DNA of 64,000 bases, taken from NCBI RefSeq assembly GCF_000720325.1, contig NZ_JOJM01000010.1:92902-156901 (forward strand), in the 5' to 3' direction. Shown here piece after piece: positions 25,868-34,560 of this stretch. A program made the position numbers and the translations under genes. Numbering within the stretch: the first letter of the stretch is position 1; the number at the start of each line of letters is the position of its first letter. Below the pieces are notes generated by a model that worked only from the letters and a program-made list of their open reading frames with translations, was not told the origin of the DNA and did no database searches. This DNA is from Streptomyces sp. NRRL B-1347. Lineage in GTDB: Bacteria > Actinomycetota > Actinomycetes > Streptomycetales > Streptomycetaceae.

Positions 25868-25960
25868 GTGTCCGGAGTCGGCGGGGGCGTGATGATTCCA
25901 CGTTCCGCTCCCGAGACGCCGACGATCCTCGAAGACACCACGAACGGGTACGTGTTCTGA
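25868..25960 (+). CDS. possible 30-residue peptide upstream of the peptide-ABC operon
   Basis: A GTG at 25868 preceded by GGAGG with an ideal 6-nt spacing opens a 31-codon frame. The peptide starts MSGVGGGVMIPRSAPETP and ends TILEDTTNGYVF. It has no signal peptide or cysteine. The frame is too short for composition to be decisive, and the surrounding 315-bp gap between Endo H and the permease otherwise shows only an inverted repeat. It could be a leader or signalling peptide linked to the oligopeptide transporter downstream, or chance. Confidence 0.25.
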   Translation: MSGVGGGVMIPRSAPETPTILEDTTNGYVF

Positions 25961-26002
25961 GGTGAGCGCCTCAACCGACACGTACGCGGATACGCTTTTG
26001 GG

Positions 26003-26033
26003 GTCTCAGCCTGTGAACCGGTCTGAGACAGGC
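26003..26033 (+). promoter_or_regulatory. inverted repeat in the ABC importer promoter
   Basis: GTCTCAG (26003-26009) and CTGAGAC (26023-26029) are perfect inverted repeats spaced by 13 bp. Overlapping GCCTGT (26009-26014) and ACAGGC (26028-26033) form a second pair. The site ends about 45 bp before the GTG start at 26078 and may be a repressor-binding site or leader hairpin. Confidence 0.4.
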
Positions 26034-26077
26034 GCTATTCGGTCGTTCCAGGCGATGTCGAGTCGAGGGGTCCGTCC

Positions 26078-27058
26078 GTGCTTCGCTGCTGTGCTCGGCG
26101 ACTGGGCACCACCTTCGTGCTGGTGCTGCTGGCGGTCACCTGCACGTATTTTCTCGCCGCGCTGAGCCTGGACCCGCGGTCCAACTACGCCGACCGCAAT
26201 CCGCCGCCGTCCCCCGCGGAAGTCGAGGCCGTCCTCAACGCCTACAACCTCAACCCCGAAACGCCGGTCGTCGAACGGTTCACGCACTGGGCGTGGGGGG
26301 TCGTCCGGGGAGACCTGGGGCGGCAGGTGTCCGGCGCCGACGTGAGCCCGGAGTTCCTGCGCCGCGCCATGACCAGCGTCCGGCTCGTCCTGCTGGCCTC
26401 CCTCATCGGTTCGGTCGGCGGGATCCTGCTCGGGGCCTGGAGCGCCACGCTGCGCAAGGGCCGGGGCGACCGCATCCTGACCTTGGCCGCCTTCGCCGTC
26501 CTCGCCACGCCCGTCTTCGTCATCGCGCTCGCGCTGCAACTGGGGGCGAGGAGCGTCAACGACGCGGTGGGAAGCGGCTTCTTCGCCTACACCGGGGAGT
26601 ACGCGCCGGAGTCGACGGGGACCTGGGACAGGCTGGTCAGCAGGGCCCAGCACCTCGTTCTGCCGAGCGTCACGCTGATCGCGTACCAGGTCGCGCTGTT
26701 CAGCCTGTACCAGCGCAACACGATGCTTGATGTGCTGCACGCGGACTTCGTGCGCACTGCCCGGGCCAAAGGGCTCTCCCGGCGCACGGCCCTGCGCAGA
26801 CACGCGCTGCGTGTCGCGGTCCTGCCGCTGCTTCCGCTGCTCACGTACAACGCGGTGCTGGTCTTCACCGGAGCCGTCTTCATCGAGAGGATCTTCGGCT
26901 GGCACGGTATGGGCGAATGGCTCGTCGACGCCGTGTTCGCCCAGGACGTGAACGTGGTGGCGGCGATCGGGCTCTTCACCGCCGCGCTGGTTCTCGTCGC
27001 GAGCCTGATCGCCGACGTCCTGCACCTCGTTCTCGACCCGAGGAGCAGGATCCCATGA
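26078..27058 (+). CDS. oligopeptide ABC transporter permease (DppB/OppB type)
   Basis: This is a 326-residue inner-membrane permease with about six helices and the EAA-like loop of the binding-protein-dependent superfamily (LHADFVRTARAKGLSRRTALRRHALRVA). This loop docks the ATPase. The GTG start at 26078 has GAGGGG 8 nt upstream. The periplasmic region after helix 1 carries NPETPVVERFTHWAWGVVRGDLGRQVSG, a good DppB/OppB match. The stop overlaps the next start by 4 nt, so the transporter is made from one message with the fused protein and the binding protein that follow. Confidence 0.9.
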   Translation: MLRCCARRLGTTFVLVLLAVTCTYFLAALSLDPRSNYADRNPPPSPAEVEAVLNAYNLNPETPVVERFTHWAWGVVRGDLGRQVSGADVSPEFLRRAMTSVRLVLLASLIGSVGGILLGAWSATLRKGRGDRILTLAAFAVLATPVFVIALALQLGARSVNDAVGSGFFAYTGEYAPESTGTWDRLVSRAQHLVLPSVTLIAYQVALFSLYQRNTMLDVLHADFVRTARAKGLSRRTALRRHALRVAVLPLLPLLTYNAVLVFTGAVFIERIFGWHGMGEWLVDAVFAQDVNVVAAIGLFTAALVLVASLIADVLHLVLDPRSRIP

Positions 27059-30000
27059 GCACACTCCCCGGCCCCGGGGCCCTGCTGACGAGGACTCGGG
27101 GTGAATCGCTCGAACACAGGAGCGCGCGCCGTCGGGCCGTACGGGTTCTGACCACGCTGAAGAGACACCCGGCGGTGCTCGTCGGCTCGGTGATGCTCAT
27201 CGGTCTCGCCGTACTGGCCTACTGCGCACCCCTGTTCCATCCCTGGGACCACAGCGATCTCGACCCGCTGGCCCTGCGCAGCCCGCCGAGCGGCAGCCAC
27301 CCCTTCGGCACCGACGGCGCCGGAGCGGACCTGTTCGCCCTGGTGCTGCGGGGCACCCAGAGGTCCCTGGTCGTCGGCCTGCTCACGGCGATCCTTTCCA
27401 CGGCGATCGCCGTCGTCATCGGGACCGCCGCGGGCTATGCCGGGGGCTGGACGGACCGCGTCGCGCTCGCGAGCATCCATCTCTTCCTGGTACTGCCCGG
27501 GTTCCTGCTGGTCGCGGTCCTGTCGCCGGTCATGGAGGACACGACCTGGCTGCTACTGATCGTGTTTCTGTCGGTCTTCAGCTGGATGATCAGTGCGCGT
27601 GCGGTACGCGCCGGCACGCGGTCCCTGAAGCAACGCGACTTCGTGCGGGCGGCCCGTCACCTCGGTCTGCCCGGCCGGAGAGTGATCCGTCGGCATGTGG
27701 TTCCCTCACTGGCCTCCTTCCTGATCATCGATGCGACGCTGCAGTTCGGGTCCGCCGTCATCGCCGAAGCGGGCCTCGCCTACCTGGGTTTGGGGGTGCA
27801 TCCCCCGGAGGTGTCACTCGGGGCGCTCATCGCGTCGGGAACGCCGAACGTGATGGCGTACCCCTGGCTCTTCTACTTCCCGGCAGGGTCCCTGCTGCTG
27901 TTGTGCCTGTCGCTGTTCCTGATCGGCGACGGCTTGCGCGACGCACTCGACCCGGGATCGGCGGGGACAAGGGGCGCGCGAGGCTCGACGAGATGCGCCG
28001 CACCCACCGACAGGGCCCTCCCGGAGGGGGAGCGGCCGCGCGTCCCACCCGTGCTGGAGGTACGGGACCTGCACGTCTCCCTGCCGAGCTCCGGCGGAAC
28101 CGTCCACGCGGTCAGGGGGGTTTCCTTTCACGTGCGCCCCGGCGAAGTACTGGCCATCGTCGGCGAGTCCGGGGCGGGGAAGTCGGTCACGGCGTCGGCC
28201 GTGCTGGGCCTGCTGCCCGAGCACGCCGAAGTCCGCGGCTCCGTGCGGCTGCACGGGCAAGACCTCTTGTCCCTCGGGGAGAGGGGCCTGTGCCGTGTCC
28301 GTGGCAAGGACCTGTCCATCGTCTTCCAGGACTCGCTCTCCTCGCTGACTCCCGTGTACTCCGTCGGGTACCAGATCATGGAGGCCCTGCGCGTCCATCA
28401 GCGGCTGTCCAAGGCGGCGGCGCGTCGGCGGGCGGTCGAGCTCCTGGGCATGGTGGGCATGCGCGACCCCGCCCGGCGGATCGACTCCTACCCGCACGAG
28501 CTCTCCGGCGGAATGCGGCAGCGCGTCGCCATCGCCATGGCCATCGCCAACGACCCCGCGGTCATCGTGGCCGACGAACCCACGACCGCGCTTGACGTGA
28601 CCACCCAGGCCCAGATCCTGGACCTGATCGGGAAGGCCCGTACGGCCACCGGAGCGGCCGTCGTGATCATCACGCACGACCTGGCGGTGGTCGCAGGCCT
28701 GGCCGACCGGATCCACATCATGTACGCGGGACGCTTCGTCGAGGAAGGCCCCGTGGACGACGTCTACGAACGGCCCCGGATGCCGTACACGGTCGGACTG
28801 CTCGGCGCGGTGCCCCGTCTTGAGGTCGACCAGCGCACCCTCACCCCGATCGGGGGAAACCCGCCGAACACGCTGTACGTGCCCCAGGGCTGCCCGTTCG
28901 TGCCCCGATGCCCGCTGGCCGTCGACTCCTGCCGCGACGGAGAGCCCGCTCTGGAAGCGCGGCACGGCGTCGGCCATCCGACCGCGTGCCTGCGCAGCGC
29001 GGAGGTCGGGCGGCGGCGTGAGAGCGAACAGCTCCGTGGCGCACCGGGGGACCTTCCCCACCTCGTCGCGCCGAGCGGGGAGAGGAGCGGGAAGTGGATG
29101 ACGCGCGCGGAGCGGCCCGTCGTCCTGCGGATGGACCGGGTGGTTCACCATTACCCGGCCCGCCGGTCCCCGCTGGGACAGGCCAGGACGGGCCCGGTGC
29201 GGGCAGTGGACGACGTCAGCCTGGACGTCAGGCGAGGCGAGACGCTCGTGCTGGTCGGTGAATCGGGAAGCGGCAAGACCACGCTGCTGAGTCAGGTCGT
29301 GGAACCACCGCCGCCGCACAGGCGCCATTCGGCGGGGACCGTGCTGGTCAACGGTCAGGACGTCCGCGGTGCCAAGCCCGGCGTGCGGCAACAGCTGTGC
29401 CGTGAGGTGCAGATGGTGTTCCAGGACCCGGTCGCGGCCCTGGACCCGCGCATGACCGTCGAGGAGAGCCTCACCGAGCCGCTGAGGGCGTACGGCTGGA
29501 CGCGTGAGGCGAGCGCCCGCAGGGTCTCCGCCCTGCTCGGCCTCGTCGGCCTCGGCCCGGAGCACCGCGGCCGGTTCCCCGCACAGCTCTCGGGGGGCCA
29601 GGCCCAGCGGGTCGGCATCGCGAGGGCGCTGGCCCCGCGGCCCGAGCTGCTGCTGCTCGACGAGCCCGTCGCGGCGCTCGACGTGTCCGCGCAGGCGACG
29701 GTGCTCAACCTGCTGCGAAGGCTGAAGGCGGAGCTGGGGCTCAGCTGCCTCCTGGTCACCCACGACCTGGCCGTCGCGGCCTACCTCGCGGACCGCGTCG
29801 CGGTCATGCACCTGGGACGCGTCGTCGAGGCCGGTGACGCCGCCGCCGTCCTCGCCCGGCCCAGCCACCCGTACACCCAGGTCCTGCTCTCCGCGGTGCC
29901 GCGGCCCGAGCCGAGGCTGGAGCGGGCCAGGGCCCGCCTCCCGCTGGTCGACGAGCCGCCGGGAGGGGCGGAGAGCCGCACCGGGTGCCGCTTCCGCCCT

Positions 30001-30135
30001 CGCTGCCCCCGCCACGCCGAGCTGCCGACCGAGCAGCGGCGGCGGTGCGAGACGGAGGACCCGATGCCGTCGCCGCAGGGGGAGGACCATACGGCGGCCT
30101 GCCACTTCGCAAGGCCGCGCGAAGCCCTCGGCTGA
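27055..30135 (+). CDS. fused peptide ABC transporter: DppC permease + DppD ATPase + DppF ATPase
   Basis: This single 1,026-residue frame holds three proteins that are usually separate. Residues 1-300 are an OppC/DppC permease (TMs, FGTDGAGADLFALVLRG, EAA loop KQRDFVRAARHLGL). Residues about 330-640 are a first ATPase with Walker A GESGAGKS, LSGGMRQR and Walker B VIVADEPTTALD. Residues about 680-1,010 are a second ATPase with GESGSGKT, LSGGQAQR and LLLLDEPVAALD. Both ATPases keep the C-terminal oligopeptide-type cysteine clusters (CPFVPRCPLAVDSC and CRFRPRCPRH). An ATG at 29098 with GAGGAG upstream could start the second ATPase separately. The substrate is probably a di- or oligopeptide or nickel-like complex. 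Confidence 0.92.
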   Translation: MSTLPGPGALLTRTRGESLEHRSARRRAVRVLTTLKRHPAVLVGSVMLIGLAVLAYCAPLFHPWDHSDLDPLALRSPPSGSHPFGTDGAGADLFALVLRGTQRSLVVGLLTAILSTAIAVVIGTAAGYAGGWTDRVALASIHLFLVLPGFLLVAVLSPVMEDTTWLLLIVFLSVFSWMISARAVRAGTRSLKQRDFVRAARHLGLPGRRVIRRHVVPSLASFLIIDATLQFGSAVIAEAGLAYLGLGVHPPEVSLGALIASGTPNVMAYPWLFYFPAGSLLLLCLSLFLIGDGLRDALDPGSAGTRGARGSTRCAAPTDRALPEGERPRVPPVLEVRDLHVSLPSSGGTVHAVRGVSFHVRPGEVLAIVGESGAGKSVTASAVLGLLPEHAEVRGSVRLHGQDLLSLGERGLCRVRGKDLSIVFQDSLSSLTPVYSVGYQIMEALRVHQRLSKAAARRRAVELLGMVGMRDPARRIDSYPHELSGGMRQRVAIAMAIANDPAVIVADEPTTALDVTTQAQILDLIGKARTATGAAVVIITHDLAVVAGLADRIHIMYAGRFVEEGPVDDVYERPRMPYTVGLLGAVPRLEVDQRTLTPIGGNPPNTLYVPQGCPFVPRCPLAVDSCRDGEPALEARHGVGHPTACLRSAEVGRRRESEQLRGAPGDLPHLVAPSGERSGKWMTRAERPVVLRMDRVVHHYPARRSPLGQARTGPVRAVDDVSLDVRRGETLVLVGESGSGKTTLLSQVVEPPPPHRRHSAGTVLVNGQDVRGAKPGVRQQLCREVQMVFQDPVAALDPRMTVEESLTEPLRAYGWTREASARRVSALLGLVGLGPEHRGRFPAQLSGGQAQRVGIARALAPRPELLLLDEPVAALDVSAQATVLNLLRRLKAELGLSCLLVTHDLAVAAYLADRVAVMHLGRVVEAGDAAAVLARPSHPYTQVLLSAVPRPEPRLERARARLPLVDEPPGGAESRTGCRFRPRCPRHAELPTEQRRRCETEDPMPSPQGEDHTAACHFARPREALG

Positions 30136-30220
30136 GGGCCCAAGGAGCCGACCTCCGGACAGTGCACCTGACCCCGAGGAGCGGCGGAAACCGGTAGTCA
30201 CACTCACAGGAGGCGGCACC

Positions 30221-31900
30221 ATGCGCCCTGCTCGTACGGTCCTCACCTCGGTGGTCGTAGCCGCCGTCTGCGCCTCGCTGGGCAGCGCGTGCTCGACCCG
30301 CGAGGACAAGCCCTCCGCGAAGCCACCAGGCGCGAGTCAGGTCAACCCCGTCGACCGCGCCGACCTGAAGAAGGGCGGCGCCCTCAACTGGCCGGTGACC
30401 GTGATCCAGGAGAACCTCAACATCCGCCACCTCGACGGCGGACACCTCGACACCCGGCGCATCATGGAGTCGATGATGCCCATCGTCATGAAGAGCGACG
30501 ACCGCGGCCGGGTGACGCCGGACCCTGACTATCTCGTCTCCGCCGTCTCCCGTTCGAAGGACGGACGACAGCGCGTCACCTACCGCATCAACGAGAAGGC
30601 GCGGTGGACCGACGGATCCCCGATCACCTACCGGGACTTCCAGGCGAACTGGAAGGCACAGAACGGCAGGCGGGCCGCCTTCCACGCGATGTCCCACACC
30701 GGCTACGAGCTGATCACCAAGGTGTCCAGGGGACCCGGGGGAGACCGGGAGGTCGCCGTGGACTTCGCCAGGCCGTTCGGGGAGTGGCGATCGCTGTTCA
30801 CGCCGCTGTACCCGGCGTCCGTCATCCGCACGGTCAGCGGCTTCAACAACGGATTCAAGGGCGGGGCCGATGTCACCGCCGGGCCGTTCAAGTTCGCCCA
30901 CCGGGACGAGACCGCGAAGACGCTGACCGTGGTGCGCAACGAAGCGTGGTGGGGCGACCGCCCACTCCTTGACAAGATCGTATTCCGCGCCCTCGACCCG
31001 GGCGCCCACGCCGGAGCCTTCGCCAATCGAGAAGTCGACTTCTTCGACGTCGGAGTGAAGGCGGCCGCGTACCGATCCGCGCAGGACACACCCCACGCGC
31101 AGATCCGGAGGGCCGGGAGCCCGAGCCACCACCAGCTGACCATGAACGGCGAAAGCCCCTTCCTCAAGGACGCCCGCGTGCGCAGGGCCCTGGCGCAGGC
31201 CGTCGATCGCCGCAGGATCACCCAGGTCGCCCTCCAGGGAGTCGGCGGCAACGCGCGGCCGCTCGGCAACCACTTCCTCCTTCCCCAACAGGACGGCTAC
31301 CAGGACAACGCGGGCCCGGTCGGCACGTACGATCCCGCGGCGGCCCGCAAGGCGCTCGACTCGGCCGGGTGGCGTCTCGACGGCGATGTCCGCGAGAAGG
31401 ACGGGCAACGGCTCGAACTCGACTACCTGGCCGCGAGCGGCAACGACGAGTTGCAGAACGAAGCCCGGGTCATTCAGGCCATGCTCCGCGACGTGGGCGT
31501 ACGGGCGAAACTCACGCTCGTCCCGGAGAAGGCGCTCTTCGAACGCCACATCATCCCGGGGAAATTCGACCTGACGGTCTTCAGCTGGACCAAGAGGCCC
31601 TTCCCGGTGTCGCTCAGCCGCAGCATCTACGTGCGGCCCAAAGGCAAGGACATCCAGCTGAACTTCGCGCGGACCGGGTCATCGCGGATCGACGCCCTCC
31701 TCGACGAGGCCGCGAGCGAGACGGACAAGCGCGAGGCCATCGACGTCATCAACCGCGCCGACCGCCTGATCTGGCAAGAGGCGGCGGCCATCCCCCTCTA
31801 CCAGGAGCCGGGCGTCGTCGCGGCGCAACGCGCGCTCGCCAACCTGGGCGCCCAGGGCTACGCCTCCGTGATCTACCAGGACATCGGCTTCACCCGGTGA
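30221..31900 (+). CDS. peptide ABC transporter substrate-binding lipoprotein (SBP family 5)
   Basis: This is a 559-residue extracellular solute-binding protein. The signal peptide ends at LGSAC with Cys24 as lipid-anchored residue; the -3 position is Gly rather than the usual hydrophobic residue. The family 5 signature region (LVSAVSRSKDGRQRVTYRINEKARWTDGSPITYRDF) and ADVTAGPFKFAHRD are typical of DppA/OppA. It captures peptides at the outer membrane face and hands them to the fused permease. An AGGAGG lies 8 nt before the ATG. Gene order permease - fused permease/ATPases - binding protein makes a complete importer. Confidence 0.92.
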   Translation: MRPARTVLTSVVVAAVCASLGSACSTREDKPSAKPPGASQVNPVDRADLKKGGALNWPVTVIQENLNIRHLDGGHLDTRRIMESMMPIVMKSDDRGRVTPDPDYLVSAVSRSKDGRQRVTYRINEKARWTDGSPITYRDFQANWKAQNGRRAAFHAMSHTGYELITKVSRGPGGDREVAVDFARPFGEWRSLFTPLYPASVIRTVSGFNNGFKGGADVTAGPFKFAHRDETAKTLTVVRNEAWWGDRPLLDKIVFRALDPGAHAGAFANREVDFFDVGVKAAAYRSAQDTPHAQIRRAGSPSHHQLTMNGESPFLKDARVRRALAQAVDRRRITQVALQGVGGNARPLGNHFLLPQQDGYQDNAGPVGTYDPAAARKALDSAGWRLDGDVREKDGQRLELDYLAASGNDELQNEARVIQAMLRDVGVRAKLTLVPEKALFERHIIPGKFDLTVFSWTKRPFPVSLSRSIYVRPKGKDIQLNFARTGSSRIDALLDEAASETDKREAIDVINRADRLIWQEAAAIPLYQEPGVVAAQRALANLGAQGYASVIYQDIGFTR

Positions 31901-31917
31901 GAGGCCGCACTCACCGG
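31894..31917. terminator. short hairpin between convergent genes
   Basis: CCGGTGAG (31894-31901) and CTCACCGG (31910-31917) form an 8-bp stem with an 8-nt loop that overlaps the 3' ends of both convergent genes, which are only 10 bp apart. Confidence 0.45.
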
Positions 31918-33803
31918 TAGAGAGCCTCAAAGAGGTCGCGGAACCGCGCCTGGACGACGTGGCGCACGACCTTCATCGAGATGGTCAACTCGCCCTCGTC
32001 CAGCGACAGATCGCGCTCCAGGACCGTGAAATCCTGGGCTCGGTAGTATTCCTGGAGGGTGGCGTTGGCGCGGTCGAGCGTCCGCTTCAGTTCCCCCAGC
32101 AGGACCGGCTCTCGAAGCAGTTGGGCGAGGTCGGTGGGCAGGCGGCGATCGGCTGCCCACTTCTGGGCGTACCGCTCATTGAGCGTCAGCAGGACCACGA
32201 GGTGCGGCTTCCCCTCCCCGTAGGCAACCGCGTGCGAGATCAGCGGATTCCTGCGCAGTTCGCTCTCGAGGGGGTTCGGGGTCACCGCCACGCCGTGGGA
32301 CAGCTGGATCAGTTCCTTGTTGCGTCCCGTGAGCGTCAGGTATCCGTCCGCGTCGATGCTGCCGAGGTCTCCGGTGTGCAGCCAGCCGTCGCGGACGGCA
32401 CCGAACTCGTCCTCGTGATAGCCCCAGTAGCCGTGGAAGACGTTGGCCCCGCGGATGAGGACTTCCCCGTCGGGTGCGGTGGCTACTTCGACGCCGGGCA
32501 GGGGCCTGCCCACGGTTCCCAGCCGGTAGGCGTCCGGGGTGTTGGTGGTGGCTGCCGCCGCCGTCTCCGTCATCCCGTAGCACTCGACGACGGGGACTCC
32601 GCAGCCCAGGAAGAAGGACAGGATCTCCTGGGAGACCGGCGCGCCCGATACCGTCACCCTGCGCAGGGCGCCCCCGAAGTGCTCGCGGACCTGAGTGAAC
32701 AGGGACTTCTCCGTGGCCTCGAACCACTCTTGGAGGCGGGGCGGCAGCACCTCGCCGCGGTTGACGCGCTCGCGTGCGGCCAGGCCCGCCCGTGCCGCCT
32801 CCTGGATCAGGGACGTGTCCTCCTCGGGCCAGGAGGCGAGGATCGAGCTGTGGATCTGCTCCAGGGCCAGGGGGACGAGCGGCAGGATCTGCGGCCGCGC
32901 GGCGCGGATCTCCTCCACCAGGCTGTCGTCGGGACCGCCGCGGCGGAAGGCGAGCGTGTACCGCGACCACCAGGCCAGGACCTGCATCAGCATCGCGATG
33001 GTGTGCGGGCCCGTGACGACGAAGACGGTCCCGTGGGTGTGGTCGTCGGTGGCTTCGGGGGCGCGCGGCGGCTTGGGGTGGGCCCGCAGGACGCTGACGT
33101 AGTTGCCGTGGCTGAGGGCGCAGCCCTTCTTGGGGCCGGTGGTGCCGGACGTGTAGATGATGACCAGCAGGTCCTCCGCCCGCACCGCGTCCGAGCGTCG
33201 TCTCAGTTCGCCCGCGCTGACGTCGAGCCGTCCCCGGGCCCGGAGTTCGTCCAGGGTGAGCGTGCGGGTGGGGTGCTCGGTGGGTATGGCGCACGCGGCC
33301 TCGGGCGGGGCGTCCATCAGTACGGCGTGACTCAGGTGGGGCAGGCGGTGGCGGGCGGCTTCGACCTTCGCCAGTTGCTCCGAGTCCTCGCACACCACCA
33401 CCCGGGCGCCGCTGTCGCCGAGTACGTGGGCGATCTCCTCGGGCACGGTGGAGGGCAGCAGGGACACCACGACGAGGCCCGACGCCGCGGCTGCCAGGAG
33501 CGTCGTCGTCCACTCGGGCCGCAGTCCGCTGAGCACCGCCACGCGGTCGCCCGGCGCCAGGCCCAGGGCGAGCAGGCCGCGGGCGGTGCCCTCGCTCATG
33601 TCCCAGGCCTCGGCGTAGGTCATGCGGTGCTGGCGGTCGCCGACGGGGTCGCGCCAGCGCAGGGCCGGTGCCTCGGGCCACAGCTCCGCGTTGCGGCGTG
33701 CCAGGTGAGCCAGCGTCTCGCCGGGGTCGGTCGGGGCGTCCCGGCCGTCGCTCCGGGTGCCGTGCCCGTCAGGCGCGACCGGGGCGTTGGCGTCGCGGTT
33801 CAT
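31911..33803 (-). CDS. long-chain acyl-CoA synthetase / AMP-dependent ligase
   Basis: This is a 630-residue ANL-superfamily ligase of the long-chain (FadD15/FAA) type. It has YTSGTTGPKKGCALSHGNY (P-loop A3 motif), YGMTETAAAATTNTP (A5), HTGDLGSIDADGYLTLTGRNKELI (A7/A8) and a long C-terminal domain. It activates a carboxylate with ATP and loads it onto CoA or a carrier protein. AAGGAG precedes the ATG at 33803, which overlaps the regulator stop upstream. Given the chain-building operon 8 kb away, it could provide or activate an acyl unit for that pathway, but it could equally belong to general fatty-acid metabolism. Confidence 0.88.
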   Translation of the reverse strand: MNRDANAPVAPDGHGTRSDGRDAPTDPGETLAHLARRNAELWPEAPALRWRDPVGDRQHRMTYAEAWDMSEGTARGLLALGLAPGDRVAVLSGLRPEWTTTLLAAAASGLVVVSLLPSTVPEEIAHVLGDSGARVVVCEDSEQLAKVEAARHRLPHLSHAVLMDAPPEAACAIPTEHPTRTLTLDELRARGRLDVSAGELRRRSDAVRAEDLLVIIYTSGTTGPKKGCALSHGNYVSVLRAHPKPPRAPEATDDHTHGTVFVVTGPHTIAMLMQVLAWWSRYTLAFRRGGPDDSLVEEIRAARPQILPLVPLALEQIHSSILASWPEEDTSLIQEAARAGLAARERVNRGEVLPPRLQEWFEATEKSLFTQVREHFGGALRRVTVSGAPVSQEILSFFLGCGVPVVECYGMTETAAAATTNTPDAYRLGTVGRPLPGVEVATAPDGEVLIRGANVFHGYWGYHEDEFGAVRDGWLHTGDLGSIDADGYLTLTGRNKELIQLSHGVAVTPNPLESELRRNPLISHAVAYGEGKPHLVVLLTLNERYAQKWAADRRLPTDLAQLLREPVLLGELKRTLDRANATLQEYYRAQDFTVLERDLSLDEGELTISMKVVRHVVQARFRDLFEALYR

Positions 33804-34417
33804 ACCGCTCCTTCGTCGAGTTCGGCGTGGAGCAGGTAGCCCCGGTGCCGCACGGTCCTGATCAGCAGACCGAGCGGGGTGAGGCGGCGGCGCGTACGCG
33901 AGATCCTGACGTCCAGCGCGTTGCGCCGACCGTTCTCGTCGTCCGGCCACACGCCCGCCTGCAACGCCTCCCGGCTGACCACCGACCCGTAGGAGTCGAT
34001 GAGCAGACGGGCGATCGCTGCTTCGCCCGCCGCCAGCGGCAGGTGCCGCCCGGCGAAGCGCAGCACGTTGTGCGCGTCGAGCACCGGCTTGCGCAGCGAG
34101 GCCCTGGCCCGCAAGGTGTCGCAGCGCACCCGCAGTTCCCGCTCGTCGACGGGCAGCCGGACCCAGTCCTCCAGCGGATCCAGGGTGGTCGGAGGCTGCT
34201 CTCCGGGGAGCACCAGGAGGACCCGGGGCGCCTTGCGCAGGCGCAGCTCGTGCACCACGGCGGCCTGCTCCGGCCAGCGCAGCGCCGGAATGCCGCCCGT
34301 CGTGCGGCTCAGGCTGCGCCGCCCGGGCGGGGCGGTCGGCACGGCGGGCGTGGCGTGCCCGGGCGAGCCGGTTGGTCGGGCGGGTCGTGGGGGAAGCGGT
34401 GAAGGGGTACGGATCAT
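33800..34417 (-). CDS. OmpR-type winged-helix regulator with degenerate receiver remnant
   Basis: This 205-residue protein has a C-terminal OmpR/PhoB DNA-binding domain (about residues 105-200: AEAAIARLLIDSYGSVVSREALQAGVWPDD...LDVRISRTRRRLTPLG). The preceding part has LVLPGEQPP and DWVRLPVDERELRVRCDTLRA, which resembles the last strand and helix of a receiver domain but has no acidic pocket or phospho-acceptor Asp. It would therefore act without phosphorylation. The first 45 residues are Pro/Arg-rich and disordered. The stop overlaps the ligase start by 4 nt, so it probably regulates this two-gene operon. Confidence 0.8.
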   Translation of the reverse strand: MIRTPSPLPPRPARPTGSPGHATPAVPTAPPGRRSLSRTTGGIPALRWPEQAAVVHELRLRKAPRVLLVLPGEQPPTTLDPLEDWVRLPVDERELRVRCDTLRARASLRKPVLDAHNVLRFAGRHLPLAAGEAAIARLLIDSYGSVVSREALQAGVWPDDENGRRNALDVRISRTRRRLTPLGLLIRTVRHRGYLLHAELDEGAV

Positions 34418-34560
34418 GTGTACGTATTCCTGTGACGCTGGGGGATGTGTGCGCTCGGGGACGTGTGCTCTGCGCGGGGAGGTCGTGCGCTGCGCGCGAG
34501 ATCGGATCGCCTCGCTGGGCGTCCACCGGGGCTGGTGGCGCCTGGCCTCGCGGGTGCGCT

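Noticed and set aside
27055..30135. Assembly error joining three genes
   Set aside because: All three domains are full length with intact motifs and sensible linkers, so a genuine fusion is the simpler reading, though re-sequencing would settle it.
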